47,757 bases of DNA from assembly GCA_949291395.1 (NCBI GenBank), contig CASEVW010000063.1, positions 1 through 47,757 of the forward strand, given 5' to 3'. This document shows positions 22,265-31,900 of the stretch, one piece after another. Origin of the DNA: an uncultured Oscillospiraceae bacterium. Its GTDB lineage: Bacteria; Bacillota; Clostridia; Oscillospirales; Ruminococcaceae. Made by a program: the position numbers and the translations under genes. The notes beneath the pieces are model-generated. The model saw only the letters and a program-made list of their open reading frames with translations, had not been told where the DNA came from and ran no database searches. Position 1 is the first letter of the stretch; every line of letters begins with the position of its first letter.

Positions 22265-23275
22265 TCATTTTTTCAGGCCCTGGATGGTCTGCCAGACCTC
22301 GTCCAGCACGGGGACGCCCTGCTCCAGGTTTTCCTTGCGGGTGACCAGCTCCATCTCGCCGGGGTAGTAGATCTTGCCGCCCTCGGTGGTGGGGGTGGCG
22401 GTCTTGATGTCATCCACCACGGTCTTGATGATGTTATCGGTGATGGCCTTGGTGTTCATGTGGCTGGGGTCGATGGCGATCATCACCTGGCTCAGGCCCA
22501 CCTCTTCGGTGTATTTGCGGCCGATGTCGGTAACCGTGTTGCCGCCGGCCAGCACCGCGGCCACCAGGTCCAGCACGATGGACAGGCCGCTGCCCTTCCA
22601 GTAGCCGATGGTCAGCACCCGCTTGGTCTTTTCGATCTCGGCGGGGTCAGTGGTGATGTTGCCCTCGCTGTCCCAGCCGCCGGGCACCGGCAGCTGCTCG
22701 CCCTTCATGCGGGCCATCTCGATCTTGCCGTAGGCGAACTGGCTCATGGCGCAGTCGATGACCAGGTGCTTGCCCTCGCTTTGGGGCACGCTCATGATGA
22801 AGGGGTTGTTGCCGATGCGGGCTTCCTTGCCGCCCCAGGCCGGGGTATTGGGCATGGTGTTGGTCCAGCAGATGCCCACGCAGCCTTTGTCTGCCGCTTG
22901 CCAGCCGTAAGCGCCGCCCCGCATCCAGTGGTTGGTGTTGCCGATGGCCACGCAGCCGATGCCGTTTTCCTTGGCCAGCTCGCAGGCCCGGTCCATGGCC
23001 AGCTTAGCGTTGGCGTTGCCCAGGCCCATGTGGCCGTCCCATCGCTCAAAACTGCCCATGCGGGCGATGCACTCGGGCTTTGCGGTGCCGTCCACAACGC
23101 CCTTGTCCAGATAGCTGATCACCCGGGGAAAGCGGTTCACGCCGTGGCTGTAAACGCCGTCCACGCTGGACTCGGTAAAGTTTTCGGCCGCCGCCTGGGC
23201 GATCACCGGGTCTACCCCGCGGCTGAGCAGGATCTCTTCAAAGGTTTTTTTCAGTTCCTGGGCTGCAATTCTCAT
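22265..23275 (-). CDS. dlgD: 2,3-diketo-L-gulonate reductase-like dehydrogenase (DlgD/YiaK; Ldh_2 family)
   Basis: A 336-residue NAD(P)H-dependent oxidoreductase of the malate/L-lactate dehydrogenase (Ldh_2) family. It tracks E. coli YiaK closely: GVYSHGVNRFPR with His44 at the same number as the YiaK catalytic His, ANHWMRGG-like TNHWMRGGAYGWQAA, GICWTN, and GYWKGSGLSIVLD. YiaK reduces 2,3-diketo-L-gulonate to 3-keto-L-gulonate in a rare-sugar pathway. The ATG at 23275 follows GGAAGGAG; an upstream in-frame start would lie in the promoter leader. It is the first structural gene after the LacI-controlled promoter. The true substrate could be another 2-keto acid. Confidence 0.85.
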   Translation of the reverse strand: MRIAAQELKKTFEEILLSRGVDPVIAQAAAENFTESSVDGVYSHGVNRFPRVISYLDKGVVDGTAKPECIARMGSFERWDGHMGLGNANAKLAMDRACELAKENGIGCVAIGNTNHWMRGGAYGWQAADKGCVGICWTNTMPNTPAWGGKEARIGNNPFIMSVPQSEGKHLVIDCAMSQFAYGKIEMARMKGEQLPVPGGWDSEGNITTDPAEIEKTKRVLTIGYWKGSGLSIVLDLVAAVLAGGNTVTDIGRKYTEEVGLSQVMIAIDPSHMNTKAITDNIIKTVVDDIKTATPTTEGGKIYYPGEMELVTRKENLEQGVPVLDEVWQTIQGLKK

Positions 23276-23337
23276 ATGCGGTCTCCTTCCTTGCACCATT
23301 GTTCTCTCTCGTGTTTGCAAGCGGTTTTCAATGTTAT

Positions 23338-23390
23338 GAAAGCGCTTTCGTTCTGCTTCCTAAGATATTCATTTTTCCCTGCCCTGTCAA
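23338..23390 (-). promoter_or_regulatory. Catabolic operon promoter with LacI-type operator O1
   Basis: On the minus strand: perfect -35 TTGACA (23385-23390), 17-bp spacer, -10 TATCTT (23362-23367). The perfect palindrome GAAAGCGCTTTC (23338-23349) begins 12 bases after the -10, at about +5 to +16, where a bound LacI-family repressor would block initiation. Confidence 0.8.
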
Positions 23391-23452
23391 TAGCTTTCCG
23401 GCAGAATCAGCGCATTCCCTAATAAACCGGTTTCTTTGTTATGCAGTTTCAC

Positions 23453-23464
23453 GAAAGCGCTTTC
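23453..23464. promoter_or_regulatory. LacI-type operator O2
   Basis: A second perfect GAAAGCGCTTTC palindrome, centred 115 bp upstream of O1, close to 11 helical turns. Such spacing allows repression by DNA looping. Confidence 0.7.
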
Positions 23465-23503
23465 ATTTTCTTTATTTTTGTATTTTTTGCACAAAAAATA
23501 CAA

Positions 23504-23533
23504 AAAAGCAGGATGGCATCCCATCCTGCTTTT
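23504..23533. terminator. Terminator after the lacI-family gene
   Basis: A perfect 13-bp stem pairs 23504-23516 with 23521-23533 around a 4-base loop. On the minus strand CTTTTTTG follows, ending the regulator transcript before the catabolic promoter. Confidence 0.88.
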
Positions 23534-23577
23534 CTTTTTGCAATGCAAAATCTATTCATTTTTTGTTCATTTTTCAA

Positions 23578-23589
23578 AAAAGCGCTTTC
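23578..23589. promoter_or_regulatory. LacI-type operator O3 (one mismatch)
   Basis: AAAAGCGCTTTC, one base off the O1/O2 palindrome, lies 16 bases beyond the stop codon of the regulator gene. It is centred 125 bp from O2 and 240 bp from O1. Confidence 0.55.
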
Positions 23590-23604
23590 ATAAACATGAA
23601 AATG

Positions 23605-24582
23605 TCAGGTGCTTTTGCCCACCACCAGTGCAGGCTGCACCGTGATGGAGGCGCAGCGCTCGGTCTGCCCGTCCATCAGGCTGGACAGCAGCTGGGCGCT
23701 CATCAGGCCCATCATCTCGGGGCGGTTGTCCACCGTGGTAAGGGTGGGCTCGCAGATGCGGGCATAGAGCGAGGCATTGTAGCCGGTAACGGCCATGTCC
23801 TCCGGCACCCGGAAACCCTTTTGCACAAAAGCTTTCACCATGCCGGCGGCGGTGATGTCCTCGCCGCAGACCATGGCGGTGCAGCCCCGCCGGTCCTCCA
23901 GAAAGCGTGCCGCCCCTTCCATGCCGCCCTCCAGCGAGCTTTCGCCCTCCAGCACATAGGGTTCCAGCCCGTGGCGGCGCATGGCAGCCTGGTATCCGTT
24001 CAGCTTGCGGCGGGCGGAGTCGGTGCCCATATCCTTGAAATAAGCGATGTTCCGGTGGCCTTTTTCCACCAGGTGTTCCACCGCCGCCCCGATGCCGGCA
24101 AAATCGTCGATGAGCACCGAGTAGCAGCCCGGCAGCTTGCCGTTGGCCACCACGCAGGGGATGCGCTGGGTCAGATTCGTGATGCTGGGGCTGTCGATCA
24201 GCTCGCTGTAGACCGAGCCGATCATGATGATGCCGTCCACCTGGCGGCGGGACAATATCTCCAGATAGCGCATGCTGTCGCTGTGCACGGTGCCGGTGTT
24301 GCACATGAGCACGTTGTAGCCCCGGTGGGCGCATTCGCTCTCCACCACGTGGGCCGCGCGGGCATAATTCGGGATGCGCACATCCACCATCAGCACCGCC
24401 ACCGTGCGCATGGAGCGGGACACCAGCCCCTGGGCGATGGCGCTGGGCACATAGTTGTGGGCGGTGAGCACCGCCTCCACCTTGCGCCGGGTCTCGGCGT
24501 TCACGTTCCGCTTGCCGTTGAGCACACGGGATACCGTGCTGATGGAAACGCCCGCCTCTTTTGCGATGTCGTAGATGTTCAT
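23605..24582 (-). CDS. LacI-family transcriptional regulator
   Basis: A 325-residue repressor. Residues 1-60 are the LacI helix-turn-helix and hinge (NIYDIAKEAGVSISTVSRVL, then a YVPSAIAQGL hinge helix), and about 61-325 form a periplasmic-binding-protein-like sensor domain (AVLMVDVRIPNYARAA, IDDFAGIGAAVEHL, VTGYNASLYARI). It lies immediately upstream of, and in line with, the DlgD-like operon, and three GAAAGCGCTTTC-type palindromes lie between them. It most likely represses that operon until a sugar-acid inducer binds. Its own promoter region (24643-24671) contains none of these palindromes, so autoregulation is not evident. Confidence 0.95.
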   Translation of the reverse strand: MNIYDIAKEAGVSISTVSRVLNGKRNVNAETRRKVEAVLTAHNYVPSAIAQGLVSRSMRTVAVLMVDVRIPNYARAAHVVESECAHRGYNVLMCNTGTVHSDSMRYLEILSRRQVDGIIMIGSVYSELIDSPSITNLTQRIPCVVANGKLPGCYSVLIDDFAGIGAAVEHLVEKGHRNIAYFKDMGTDSARRKLNGYQAAMRRHGLEPYVLEGESSLEGGMEGAARFLEDRRGCTAMVCGEDITAAGMVKAFVQKGFRVPEDMAVTGYNASLYARICEPTLTTVDNRPEMMGLMSAQLLSSLMDGQTERCASITVQPALVVGKST

Positions 24583-24642
24583 TGTATGGTCTCAGTCCCT
24601 TTTCAATGCTGTTTCAACTTGTTAAAAATAACATTACTATAG

Positions 24643-24671
24643 AGGTTAGCGGATTTTTGCGGCCTTGTCAA
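24643..24671 (-). promoter_or_regulatory. Probable promoter of the lacI-family gene
   Basis: On the minus strand: perfect -35 TTGACA (24666-24671), 17-bp spacer, weak -10 TAACCT (24643-24648). A better -10-like TATAGT at 24636-24641 is too far from this -35. Confidence 0.4.
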
Positions 24672-24684
24672 CGCCTGCGGGCAA

Positions 24685-24735
24685 AGAAAAGCGGGCAGAG
24701 ACCCGCTTTGAGACCAAAGCCGGGTCCTGCCCGCT
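24685..24735 (-). terminator. Rho-independent terminator after prfC
   Basis: The outer arms 24690-24697 and 24728-24735 pair perfectly with further inner pairing, and GCTTTTCTTT follows on the minus strand. It lies just after the prfC stop and just before the lacI promoter. Confidence 0.75.
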
Positions 24736-24743
24736 GGCAAGGA

Positions 24744-26339
24744 TCACAGGTTGCCGAACTCGCTGAGTTCCAAGCCCTCGTTGTGCTGCTGGGCCCAGTT
24801 GATGGCCCAGGGGGTGGTGAAGAGCAGCAGCTTGTTGCCCTTCAGGTCCTCAATGCGCTTGGTGTCGCTGGTCAGGTCCAGGGTCTTGGGATCCAGGTCC
24901 TCGTTTTCGATCCAGCGGATGTGCTCGAAGGGCAGCTTTTGCAGCCGGATGTCCACGTTGTACTCGTTTTTCAGCCGGTACTCCAGCACCTCGAACTGCA
25001 AAACGCCCACAACGCCCACGATCACCTCTTCCATGCCGCCGTTCAGCTCACGGAAGATCTGGATGGCGCCCTCCTGGGCCACCTGCTCCATGCCCTTCAC
25101 GAACTGCTTGCGCTTCATGGTGTCCACCTGGGTCACCCGGGCAAAGTGCTCGGGGGCAAAGGTGGGGATGCCCGCGTACTGGATCTTCTCCTTGCCGGTG
25201 CACAGGGTGTCGCCGATGGAGAAGATGCCCGGGTCGAACAGGCCGATGATGTCGCCGGCGTAGGCCTCGTCCACGGTGGCCCGGTCCTGGGCCATCAGCT
25301 GGGTGGACTGGGCCAGCTTGATCTTTTTGCCGCCCTGCACATGGGTGACCTCCATGCCACGCTCGAACTTGCCCGAGCAGATGCGCATAAAGGCGATGCG
25401 GTCCCGGTGGGCCTTGTTCATGTTGGCCTGGATCTTAAAGATAAAGCCGGAGAAGTTCTGCTGGGCGGGCTCCACCAGGGCATCGCCGCTTTTGCGGGGC
25501 AGCGGGCTGGGGGAAAGGCGCAGAAACTCTTTCAGAAAGGGCTCCACGCCGAAGTTGGTGAGGGCCGAACCGAAGAACACCGGGCTCAGGCGGCCGGTCT
25601 GCACCGCTTCCATGTCAAAGTCGTAGCTTGCGCCGTCCAGCAGCTCGATGTCCTCGGCCAGCTTTTCGTGCAGCGGGGCGGTGATCAGGTCGTCCAGCCG
25701 GGGATCGCCCAGCTCGGCCTCGATCTTGTCCAGGATCTTCACGCCGTTGGCCTTGCCGTCGCTCTGGAAGGCCAGGATGTGGCGGCTGTTCCGATCGAAC
25801 ACGCCCTTGAACTCCTTGCCGCAGCCGATGGGCCAGTTCATGGGATAGGTCTGGATGCCCAGGATGTTCTCGATCTCTTCCATCAGATCGAAGGGGTCCC
25901 GGGCTTCCCGGTCCATCTTGTTGATGAAGGTGAAGATGGGGATGTGCCGCAGGGTGCAGACCTTGAACAGCTTGATGGTCTGGGCCTCAACGCCCTTGGC
26001 AGCGTCGATGACCATGACCGCCGCGTCGGCGGCCATCAGGGTGCGGTAGGTGTCCTCGGAAAAGTCCTGGTGACCGGGGGTGTCCAGGATGTTGACGCAT
26101 TTGCCGTCGTATTCAAATTGCAGCACCGAGCTGGTGACCGAGATGCCGCGCTGCTTTTCGATCTCCATCCAGTCGCTGACGGCGTGGCGGGCGCTCTGCT
26201 TGCCCTTTACGCTGCCTGCCTGCTGGATCGCGCCGCCGTACAGCAGCAGTTTTTCCGTCAGGGTGGTTTTACCGGCGTCCGGGTGGCTGATGATCGCAAA
26301 GGTGCGCCGGCGCTGGATCTCTTGCCGTAGATCGGCCAT
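24744..26339 (-). CDS. prfC: Peptide chain release factor 3 (GTPase)
   Basis: A full-length 531-residue translational GTPase that recycles RF1/RF2 from the ribosome after termination. G motifs are G1 HPDAGKTT (about 19-26), G2 RGISVTSSV, G3 DTPGH and G4 NKMD. The RF3-specific features EIEKQRGISVTSSV and the C-terminal domain starting near residue 300 are present, which separates it from EF-G and TetM-type proteins. It is monocistronic between its promoter and terminator and is divergent from the LytTR response regulator. AAGGAGGA precedes the ATG. Confidence 0.96.
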   Translation of the reverse strand: MADLRQEIQRRRTFAIISHPDAGKTTLTEKLLLYGGAIQQAGSVKGKQSARHAVSDWMEIEKQRGISVTSSVLQFEYDGKCVNILDTPGHQDFSEDTYRTLMAADAAVMVIDAAKGVEAQTIKLFKVCTLRHIPIFTFINKMDREARDPFDLMEEIENILGIQTYPMNWPIGCGKEFKGVFDRNSRHILAFQSDGKANGVKILDKIEAELGDPRLDDLITAPLHEKLAEDIELLDGASYDFDMEAVQTGRLSPVFFGSALTNFGVEPFLKEFLRLSPSPLPRKSGDALVEPAQQNFSGFIFKIQANMNKAHRDRIAFMRICSGKFERGMEVTHVQGGKKIKLAQSTQLMAQDRATVDEAYAGDIIGLFDPGIFSIGDTLCTGKEKIQYAGIPTFAPEHFARVTQVDTMKRKQFVKGMEQVAQEGAIQIFRELNGGMEEVIVGVVGVLQFEVLEYRLKNEYNVDIRLQKLPFEHIRWIENEDLDPKTLDLTSDTKRIEDLKGNKLLLFTTPWAINWAQQHNEGLELSEFGNL

Positions 26340-26417
26340 AGATGCTTGTCCTCCTTATATCTTGCGGGCGGCATTTCCGCCCCGTTCATTGGATCAATAA
26401 AAACACAACACTTTAAT

Positions 26418-26444
26418 ATTATACATGAACGCCGGCTTTGGCAA
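26418..26444 (-). promoter_or_regulatory. Probable prfC promoter
   Basis: On the minus strand a perfect -10 TATAAT (26418-26423) lies 15 bp after TTGCCA (26439-26444). The spacer is short, but the -10 and its position about 75 bases before the gene are good. Confidence 0.45.
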
Positions 26445-26509
26445 GGGGGAACGGCCCAAATTTCGCCCACCGGGCAAAAAAACGGCATTCTGCCCTCCGG
26501 CACCGCCCC

Positions 26510-26538
26510 TCGACAGTTTTTTTCCACTATGATATACT
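26510..26538 (+). promoter_or_regulatory. Promoter of the two-component system
   Basis: -35 TCGACA (26510-26515), 17-bp spacer, -10 TATACT (26533-26538), about 77 bases before the regulator start. Confidence 0.65.
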
Positions 26539-26614
26539 GAAAAAACACCAGAGTCTCCCATGCGGAACGGGCGGCTCTGAAAACAAACCCGATTTGCGGC
26601 AAGGGGTTGACCAT

Positions 26615-27334
26615 TTGAGAAACATCGCCATTGTGGAGGACGAGGACCGGGCAGCGCAAGCCCTCGTGGCCCACATCAAGGAGTACGAAGCCCAGACCGG
26701 CCAGAACTTCCAAATCTTCCGGTTCACCAACGGAGCGGATTTTCTACAGGACTACCGTGCGATTTACGCGGTGGTCTTTCTTGACGTGCAGATGCCCAGA
26801 ATGAATGGGCTGGAAGCCGCTCTACAGCTGCGCCGGTACGACAAGAATATCTCTATCGTATTTATCACCAATCTGGTGCAGTATGCCCTAAAGGGCTACG
26901 AGGTGGATGCGGTGAGCTATCTGATCAAGCCGGTAAGCTACTACGATTTTTCCATGAAATTTAAAAAGGCGCTGGACATCTATCTGCTCAACGAGGATCG
27001 CAGCTTCACCGTGAATACTCCCGGCGGGCTGTGCCGGATCTCCACCGACAAGCTGATGTATGTGGAGATTATGAATCACCGACTGTTCTATCATCTGATC
27101 GATGGTGTGATCGAGATGACAGGAGTGCTCTCCGGCGTGGAGCAGCAGCTGCGCCAGTTCGGCTTCCTGCGCTGCAACCAGTGCTATCTGGTAAATCCCA
27201 AATTCATCGTGAAGGTGAATGGCAGTACGATGCAGGTGGGCGACAATCTGCTGCAGATCAGCCGGCCCCGCCGGGCAGCATTTTTGGCGCAGCTGGCCAA
27301 CTGGTATGCCGGTACGGGAGATGAACAAGCATGA
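26615..27334 (+). CDS. LytTR-family response regulator (AgrA-like)
   Basis: The TTG at 26615 is taken as the start because AAGGGG lies 8 bases upstream and it places the receiver domain at residue 1; longer frames cover the promoter. The 239-residue product has a receiver domain (about 1-120) with acidic pocket EDED (8-11), phospho-acceptor D57 in FLDVQMP and conserved Lys in LIKPVSY, and a LytTR DNA-binding domain (about 135-235). The stop overlaps the kinase start as ATGA (27331-27334), so the pair is coupled. The codon choice looks less GC-rich than in neighbouring genes. Confidence 0.93.
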   Translation: MRNIAIVEDEDRAAQALVAHIKEYEAQTGQNFQIFRFTNGADFLQDYRAIYAVVFLDVQMPRMNGLEAALQLRRYDKNISIVFITNLVQYALKGYEVDAVSYLIKPVSYYDFSMKFKKALDIYLLNEDRSFTVNTPGGLCRISTDKLMYVEIMNHRLFYHLIDGVIEMTGVLSGVEQQLRQFGFLRCNQCYLVNPKFIVKVNGSTMQVGDNLLQISRPRRAAFLAQLANWYAGTGDEQA

Positions 27335-28695
27335 GCATCTTTCTGTTCGTCTACTGTTACATCATGCTGGAATTTCTGTTCGGGCTGTATCTGTTTTATG
27401 GCATGGCCCTGTGGAACCTGCAGCGGGCCGACCAGTTCTGGCTGCGGCTGATTCTGGGCTTTGCAGGGGTGCTGGTCCTGACCGGTGCCGCCTCTTGGCT
27501 TTATTTGTTCTGGGGTCAAAACGCTCTGGGCCGCAGTGCCATCTACATCGCCCTCTTTACAGCTACTATCGCCCACGTACGATTGTGCTTCGGCGAACCT
27601 TGCCTCACCATCCTGTTCTGCTGCAGTGTGGCCTACGCTGCCCAGAATCTGTGTTACAAGCTGTATCTCACACTGGTCTGTACCGCGGAGCTACTGCGGT
27701 TCAGCGTTGGCAGCTTTCCCCTCGACGTTTACCAAAGACTGTTCCATCACAGCTTCTATGTGGCGGCGGCTCTGGTGCTTTACCGGTTGTTCATCCACCG
27801 AGTGGCAAGACTTGCCGCCAGCTGCCAGCTGGACCGGCAGATGCTCTCGCTTTCCATAGTGGTGCTTCTGATCACCGCAATTCTCTGCTCGGTGGAGGAC
27901 GTATACTTCGCCCAGCTGAGCGTCGGCTGGGAAAACCGGTTTGACCACATTGCTCTCTTTATGCTGCGCCAGTCCGGCAACCTATTCTCGGTCACCTGCT
28001 GCATCATCGTGCTGCTTCTGGCCTGGCGCACCATCGAGCAGCGGGAATTGGCGCAGGAGGTAGAATACCTTCAGCACACCATTCGCCAGAGTCAGCGGCA
28101 ATACGAAATCTCTCGCGATACCATTGAGCGCATCAACATCAAATGCCACGACATCAAGTACCAGATCGCCTCGCTGGCCGCTCAGGGCCATCCCCTCGGG
28201 CCGGATGCGGTGTGCGACCTGGAAAAGGCCATCTCCATCTACGACACCCGCATTGAGACGCATAACCAGCTGCTGGATGTGCTGCTCACGGAAAAAAGCC
28301 TTTACTGTGAACAAAATGGCATTCAGCTTTCCTGCATGGTGGACGGTGAAAAACTGGATTTTCTGGAAAGCAGCGATCTGTACTGCCTATTCGGCAACGT
28401 GATTGACAATGCGCTGGAAGCAGTGGCAGCGGTACCCCAGCGAGAACGGCGAATTATCAGTCTGGTGGTCAAGGCCCGGGGTGACATGCTGCTGATCCAG
28501 CAAGACAACTACTTCGATGGCACTCTCACCTTTCAGGACGGTCTGCCCCTGACCACCAAAGCCGACAGCTCCTGTCACGGCTTCGGCTTGCGGAGCATCC
28601 GGATGATTGTTCACAAGTATGACGGAGAGCTAACCACCCATGTGGATGGGGACGTATTCCATCTGAACATCCTGTTCGGCCTAGCGGACCGCTGA
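27331..28695 (+). CDS. GHKL sensor histidine kinase (AgrC-like)
   Basis: A 454-residue kinase with six to seven N-terminal membrane helices (about 1-232), a coiled linker, phospho-acceptor H273 in IKCHDIKYQI, and a GHKL ATPase domain with N-box NVIDNALEAV (356-365) and a glycine box HGFGLRSI. This matches AgrC-type receptors that sense peptides or other small ligands via the membrane domain and phosphorylate LytTR partners. No agrB processing protease or agrD-like peptide gene is visible in the window. The following gene, a GH3 enzyme, is a likely target by position. Confidence 0.92.
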   Translation: MSIFLFVYCYIMLEFLFGLYLFYGMALWNLQRADQFWLRLILGFAGVLVLTGAASWLYLFWGQNALGRSAIYIALFTATIAHVRLCFGEPCLTILFCCSVAYAAQNLCYKLYLTLVCTAELLRFSVGSFPLDVYQRLFHHSFYVAAALVLYRLFIHRVARLAASCQLDRQMLSLSIVVLLITAILCSVEDVYFAQLSVGWENRFDHIALFMLRQSGNLFSVTCCIIVLLLAWRTIEQRELAQEVEYLQHTIRQSQRQYEISRDTIERINIKCHDIKYQIASLAAQGHPLGPDAVCDLEKAISIYDTRIETHNQLLDVLLTEKSLYCEQNGIQLSCMVDGEKLDFLESSDLYCLFGNVIDNALEAVAAVPQRERRIISLVVKARGDMLLIQQDNYFDGTLTFQDGLPLTTKADSSCHGFGLRSIRMIVHKYDGELTTHVDGDVFHLNILFGLADR

Positions 28696-28731
28696 CCAGA
28701 TATGCAATACACGAAAAAAAAGATACAGTTT

Positions 28732-28765
28732 AGGGAACACCCATTGCCAGGGGTGTTCCCTTTTG
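28732..28765 (+). terminator. Rho-independent terminator after the sensor kinase
   Basis: A perfect 11-bp stem pairs 28732-28742 with 28751-28761, then TTTTG. It separates the two-component pair from the GH3 gene, which would then need its own promoter; none is obvious in 28766-28900. Confidence 0.8.
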
Positions 28766-28923
28766 TTATAGTTTGGGGCAACGAACCGGCTCTGATGGTT
28801 TCTCCTTGTGTTTTCTCCTTCTTCCTATACGGGGCCGGTTTTTGAGGAGGATCCACAGGGAACGCAGGCAGAAACGGCATTGCCGGCAAGTCTGCGGAAC
28901 AGACATTCAGAAGGAGGATTTTC

Positions 28924-31900
28924 ATGGCAAAGGACAAGAAGAAAAAACTGAGTGCGAAAGCACTCACCGCGATTCTCACGCCACTGCTGGCCATCCTGCT
29001 GGCGTTCTCAATCGCACTTTCCATCATCACCACCTCGATGTACGATCTGGTGCTTCGCGACATCTTCGGTGAGACGGATTTCGCCAGCAGCAGCGCCGCA
29101 AACGGTGTGGATGCTGCGTACTACACCCGCGAAATCACTGACTCCGAGGCCCTGCAGGCCGCCGAGCAGGAATTCACCCGCAAGGCCGGTGCGGAAGGCT
29201 TTGTGCTGCTGTACAACAACTCCGAGAACGGCAAGGGCCTGCCTGTGGCCGCCGGCTCTAAGCTGAGCCTGTTCTCTGCTTCCTCGGTAGATCTGCTAGC
29301 CGGCGGCACTGGCTCCGGTGTGAGCACCATCTCCAGCGACATGCGCACCGCTCTGTTGGAGCAGGGCTTTGAGGTGAACGAATCCCTGTGGAAGTTCTAT
29401 ACCGATAATCACAGCACCTACACCCGGGGCGGCGGCGCCATTATGTACGGCGGCGCTGAGGACTGGTCCATCAACGAGGCCCCCATCTCCGCCATTCCCG
29501 ATACGGCCAAGCAGGAAGCCGAGGGTACCATTCCCATATTCTTTATTGCCCGCACCGGCGGCGAGGGCCGCGACCTCGGCCGCTACATGGGCAACTGGAC
29601 CGACATTGAGGAGGACAGGGACAAGCATTATCTGGAGCCGGACAGCGTGGAGCTGGGCGTGATACAGTATCTGAACGACAACTTCGATAACGTAATTCTG
29701 GTGGTCAACACCAACAACGCCTTTGAACTGGGCTGGGTTGAGAATTACCCCAATATCTCTGCAGTGTTGTGGGCTCCCGGCGCTGGTGGTGACACCTGCC
29801 GCTCCATTGCGGACGTGCTGAGCGGCAACGTGAACCCCTCCGGTCATCTGGTGGACACCTTCGCCTACGATCTGTTCTCCTCCCCCGCCATGCAAAACAT
29901 GGGTGACATGATGATGGTCAACGGCGGCAGCGACGTGGAAGCCGCCGTGTTTTATGACGAAGGCATCTATGTGGGCTACAAATACTACGAGACCCGTTAC
30001 TTCGACAAGACTCTGGAACAGGGAAACGCGGGCGACTATGACTACTCCCAGACCGTGCAATATCCTTTCGGCTACGGTTTGTCCTACACCACCTTCCAGT
30101 GGTCTGACTTTACCATGAGCGAGATGGATGCCAACGGCGACATCCAGGTAAGCGTCACCGTGACCAACACCGGCTTGGTTGCTGGCCGCGATGTGGTGCA
30201 GCTGTATCTGAACAGCCCCTACACCGAATACGACAAGCAAAACCACATTGAGAAAGCATCCGCCTCTCTGGTAGGCTTTGAGAAGACTGGCGAGCTGGCT
30301 CCCGGCCAGTCCGAAACCATTACCATCACGGTGAACAAAAAGGACTTCATCTCCTACGACGACGTGCAGGCCAAGACCTATATTCTGGAGGCCGGCGACT
30401 ATCTGCTGACCGCCGCATCCAACGCCCATACAGCCAATAACAACTTCCTGGCCTACGCGGGCGTGGAAAGCGACGGCCTGTTCGGTACCCCCGACGCAAG
30501 CTTTGTGGGCTGCTGGACCTACAACTACACCGACAATGGCGGCGTGGACAACGTAACCTATGCCACCTCTGCCACCGGTGCTGAGATTACCAACCAGTTT
30601 GACCATGCCAGCTACGATGAGCTGACCCCCCGCACCCAGTACCTAACCCGTCAGGACTGGGTAGGCACCTTTCCCACAACCCACGGTACCCAGGACAACC
30701 AGCGCAAGAGCGAATTCAGCGAAAAGAACGGCTACACCTGGGAGGTAGAAGTCTCTGATGAAATCAAGGCCGCCATTCAGGCCAAGGGCGCTGAGGCGTC
30801 CCTGAATCCTATGACCGAGGAAGAGGCCGCCGCTCTGGACGGCACCTACGGCAACGGCGGCGATCTGGAGCTAATCGACTTCCGCGGCCGTGACTTCGAC
30901 GAGGTGGAAGCCGAAGGTGGCTGGGATGCCCTGATTGACCAGATGGATGCCACCGAGCTGGAAAATATCGTGCGCAACGGCGGCTATCAGACTTTGGCCT
31001 CCTCCAATGCAGGCAAGCCCCGCGCCATCGACTACGACGGTCCTTCCGGCCTGAACGAGGGCGGTATCACCCATGAGCCCTACTCTCTCACCTACCCCTG
31101 CGCTACCAACCTGGCTGCCAGCTGGGATCGCAACAACTCCTATCTGCACGGCTACTATGTGGGCGAGGACGCTCTGGCTGCCGACGGCAACTGGGGCAAT
31201 CACACTTACATCGGCTTGATTAGCGGCTGGTACGCTCCTGCCATGAACATCCATCGCACTCCCTTCGCTGGCCGTAACTTCGAGTATTACTCTGAAGATG
31301 GCTTCATGTCCGGCGAGCTGGCCCTTCAGGCAGCCAGTGCCTGTGCTGAAAAGGGCGTGTACGCCTACATCAAACACTTTGCCCTGAATGATCAGGAAAA
31401 TCACCGCAGCCATGTGGCCACTTTCTCCAACGAGCAGGCCATCCGCGAGATCTACCTCAAGCCTTTCCAGACCTGCATTGAGGAACGCCCCACCACCGAA
31501 ATCTTGGTGCAGCAGTACGATGATGCCACTGACAGCTTCACCCAGACCACGACCGAGATCCCGGCGGTGATGGCGGTAATGTCTGCCTTCAATCGGGTGG
31601 GCTGCACATGGTCCGGCGGTGATTACAACCTGCTCACCGGCGTTCTGCGCAACGAGTGGGACTTCGACGGTACCGTGATCACCGACTACGACAACGGCGG
31701 CGTTATGGACACCGAGCAGTGTATCCGCGCCGGCGGCGACCTGAAGCTCACCGGCTATGAAGTGGATGCTCCGCTGGATATCACCAATCCTGCTTCCCGC
31801 TACTTTGCCCGTCAGGCGCTCAAACATATCCTGTACACCACCGTAAACTCCAACGCCATGAACGGCATTGTACACGGTACCTCGGTAGGCGAGCTTCCCT

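Noticed and set aside
26346-26540. 64-residue ORF between prfC and the response regulator
   Set aside because: It covers the promoters of both flanking genes and has no recognisable features.
28702-28845. 47-residue ORF after the kinase gene with a Cys near its C-terminus, considered as an agrD-like peptide
   Set aside because: It has no ribosome binding site, runs through the terminator hairpin, lacks the amphipathic leader and charged tail of AgrD, and there is no agrB.
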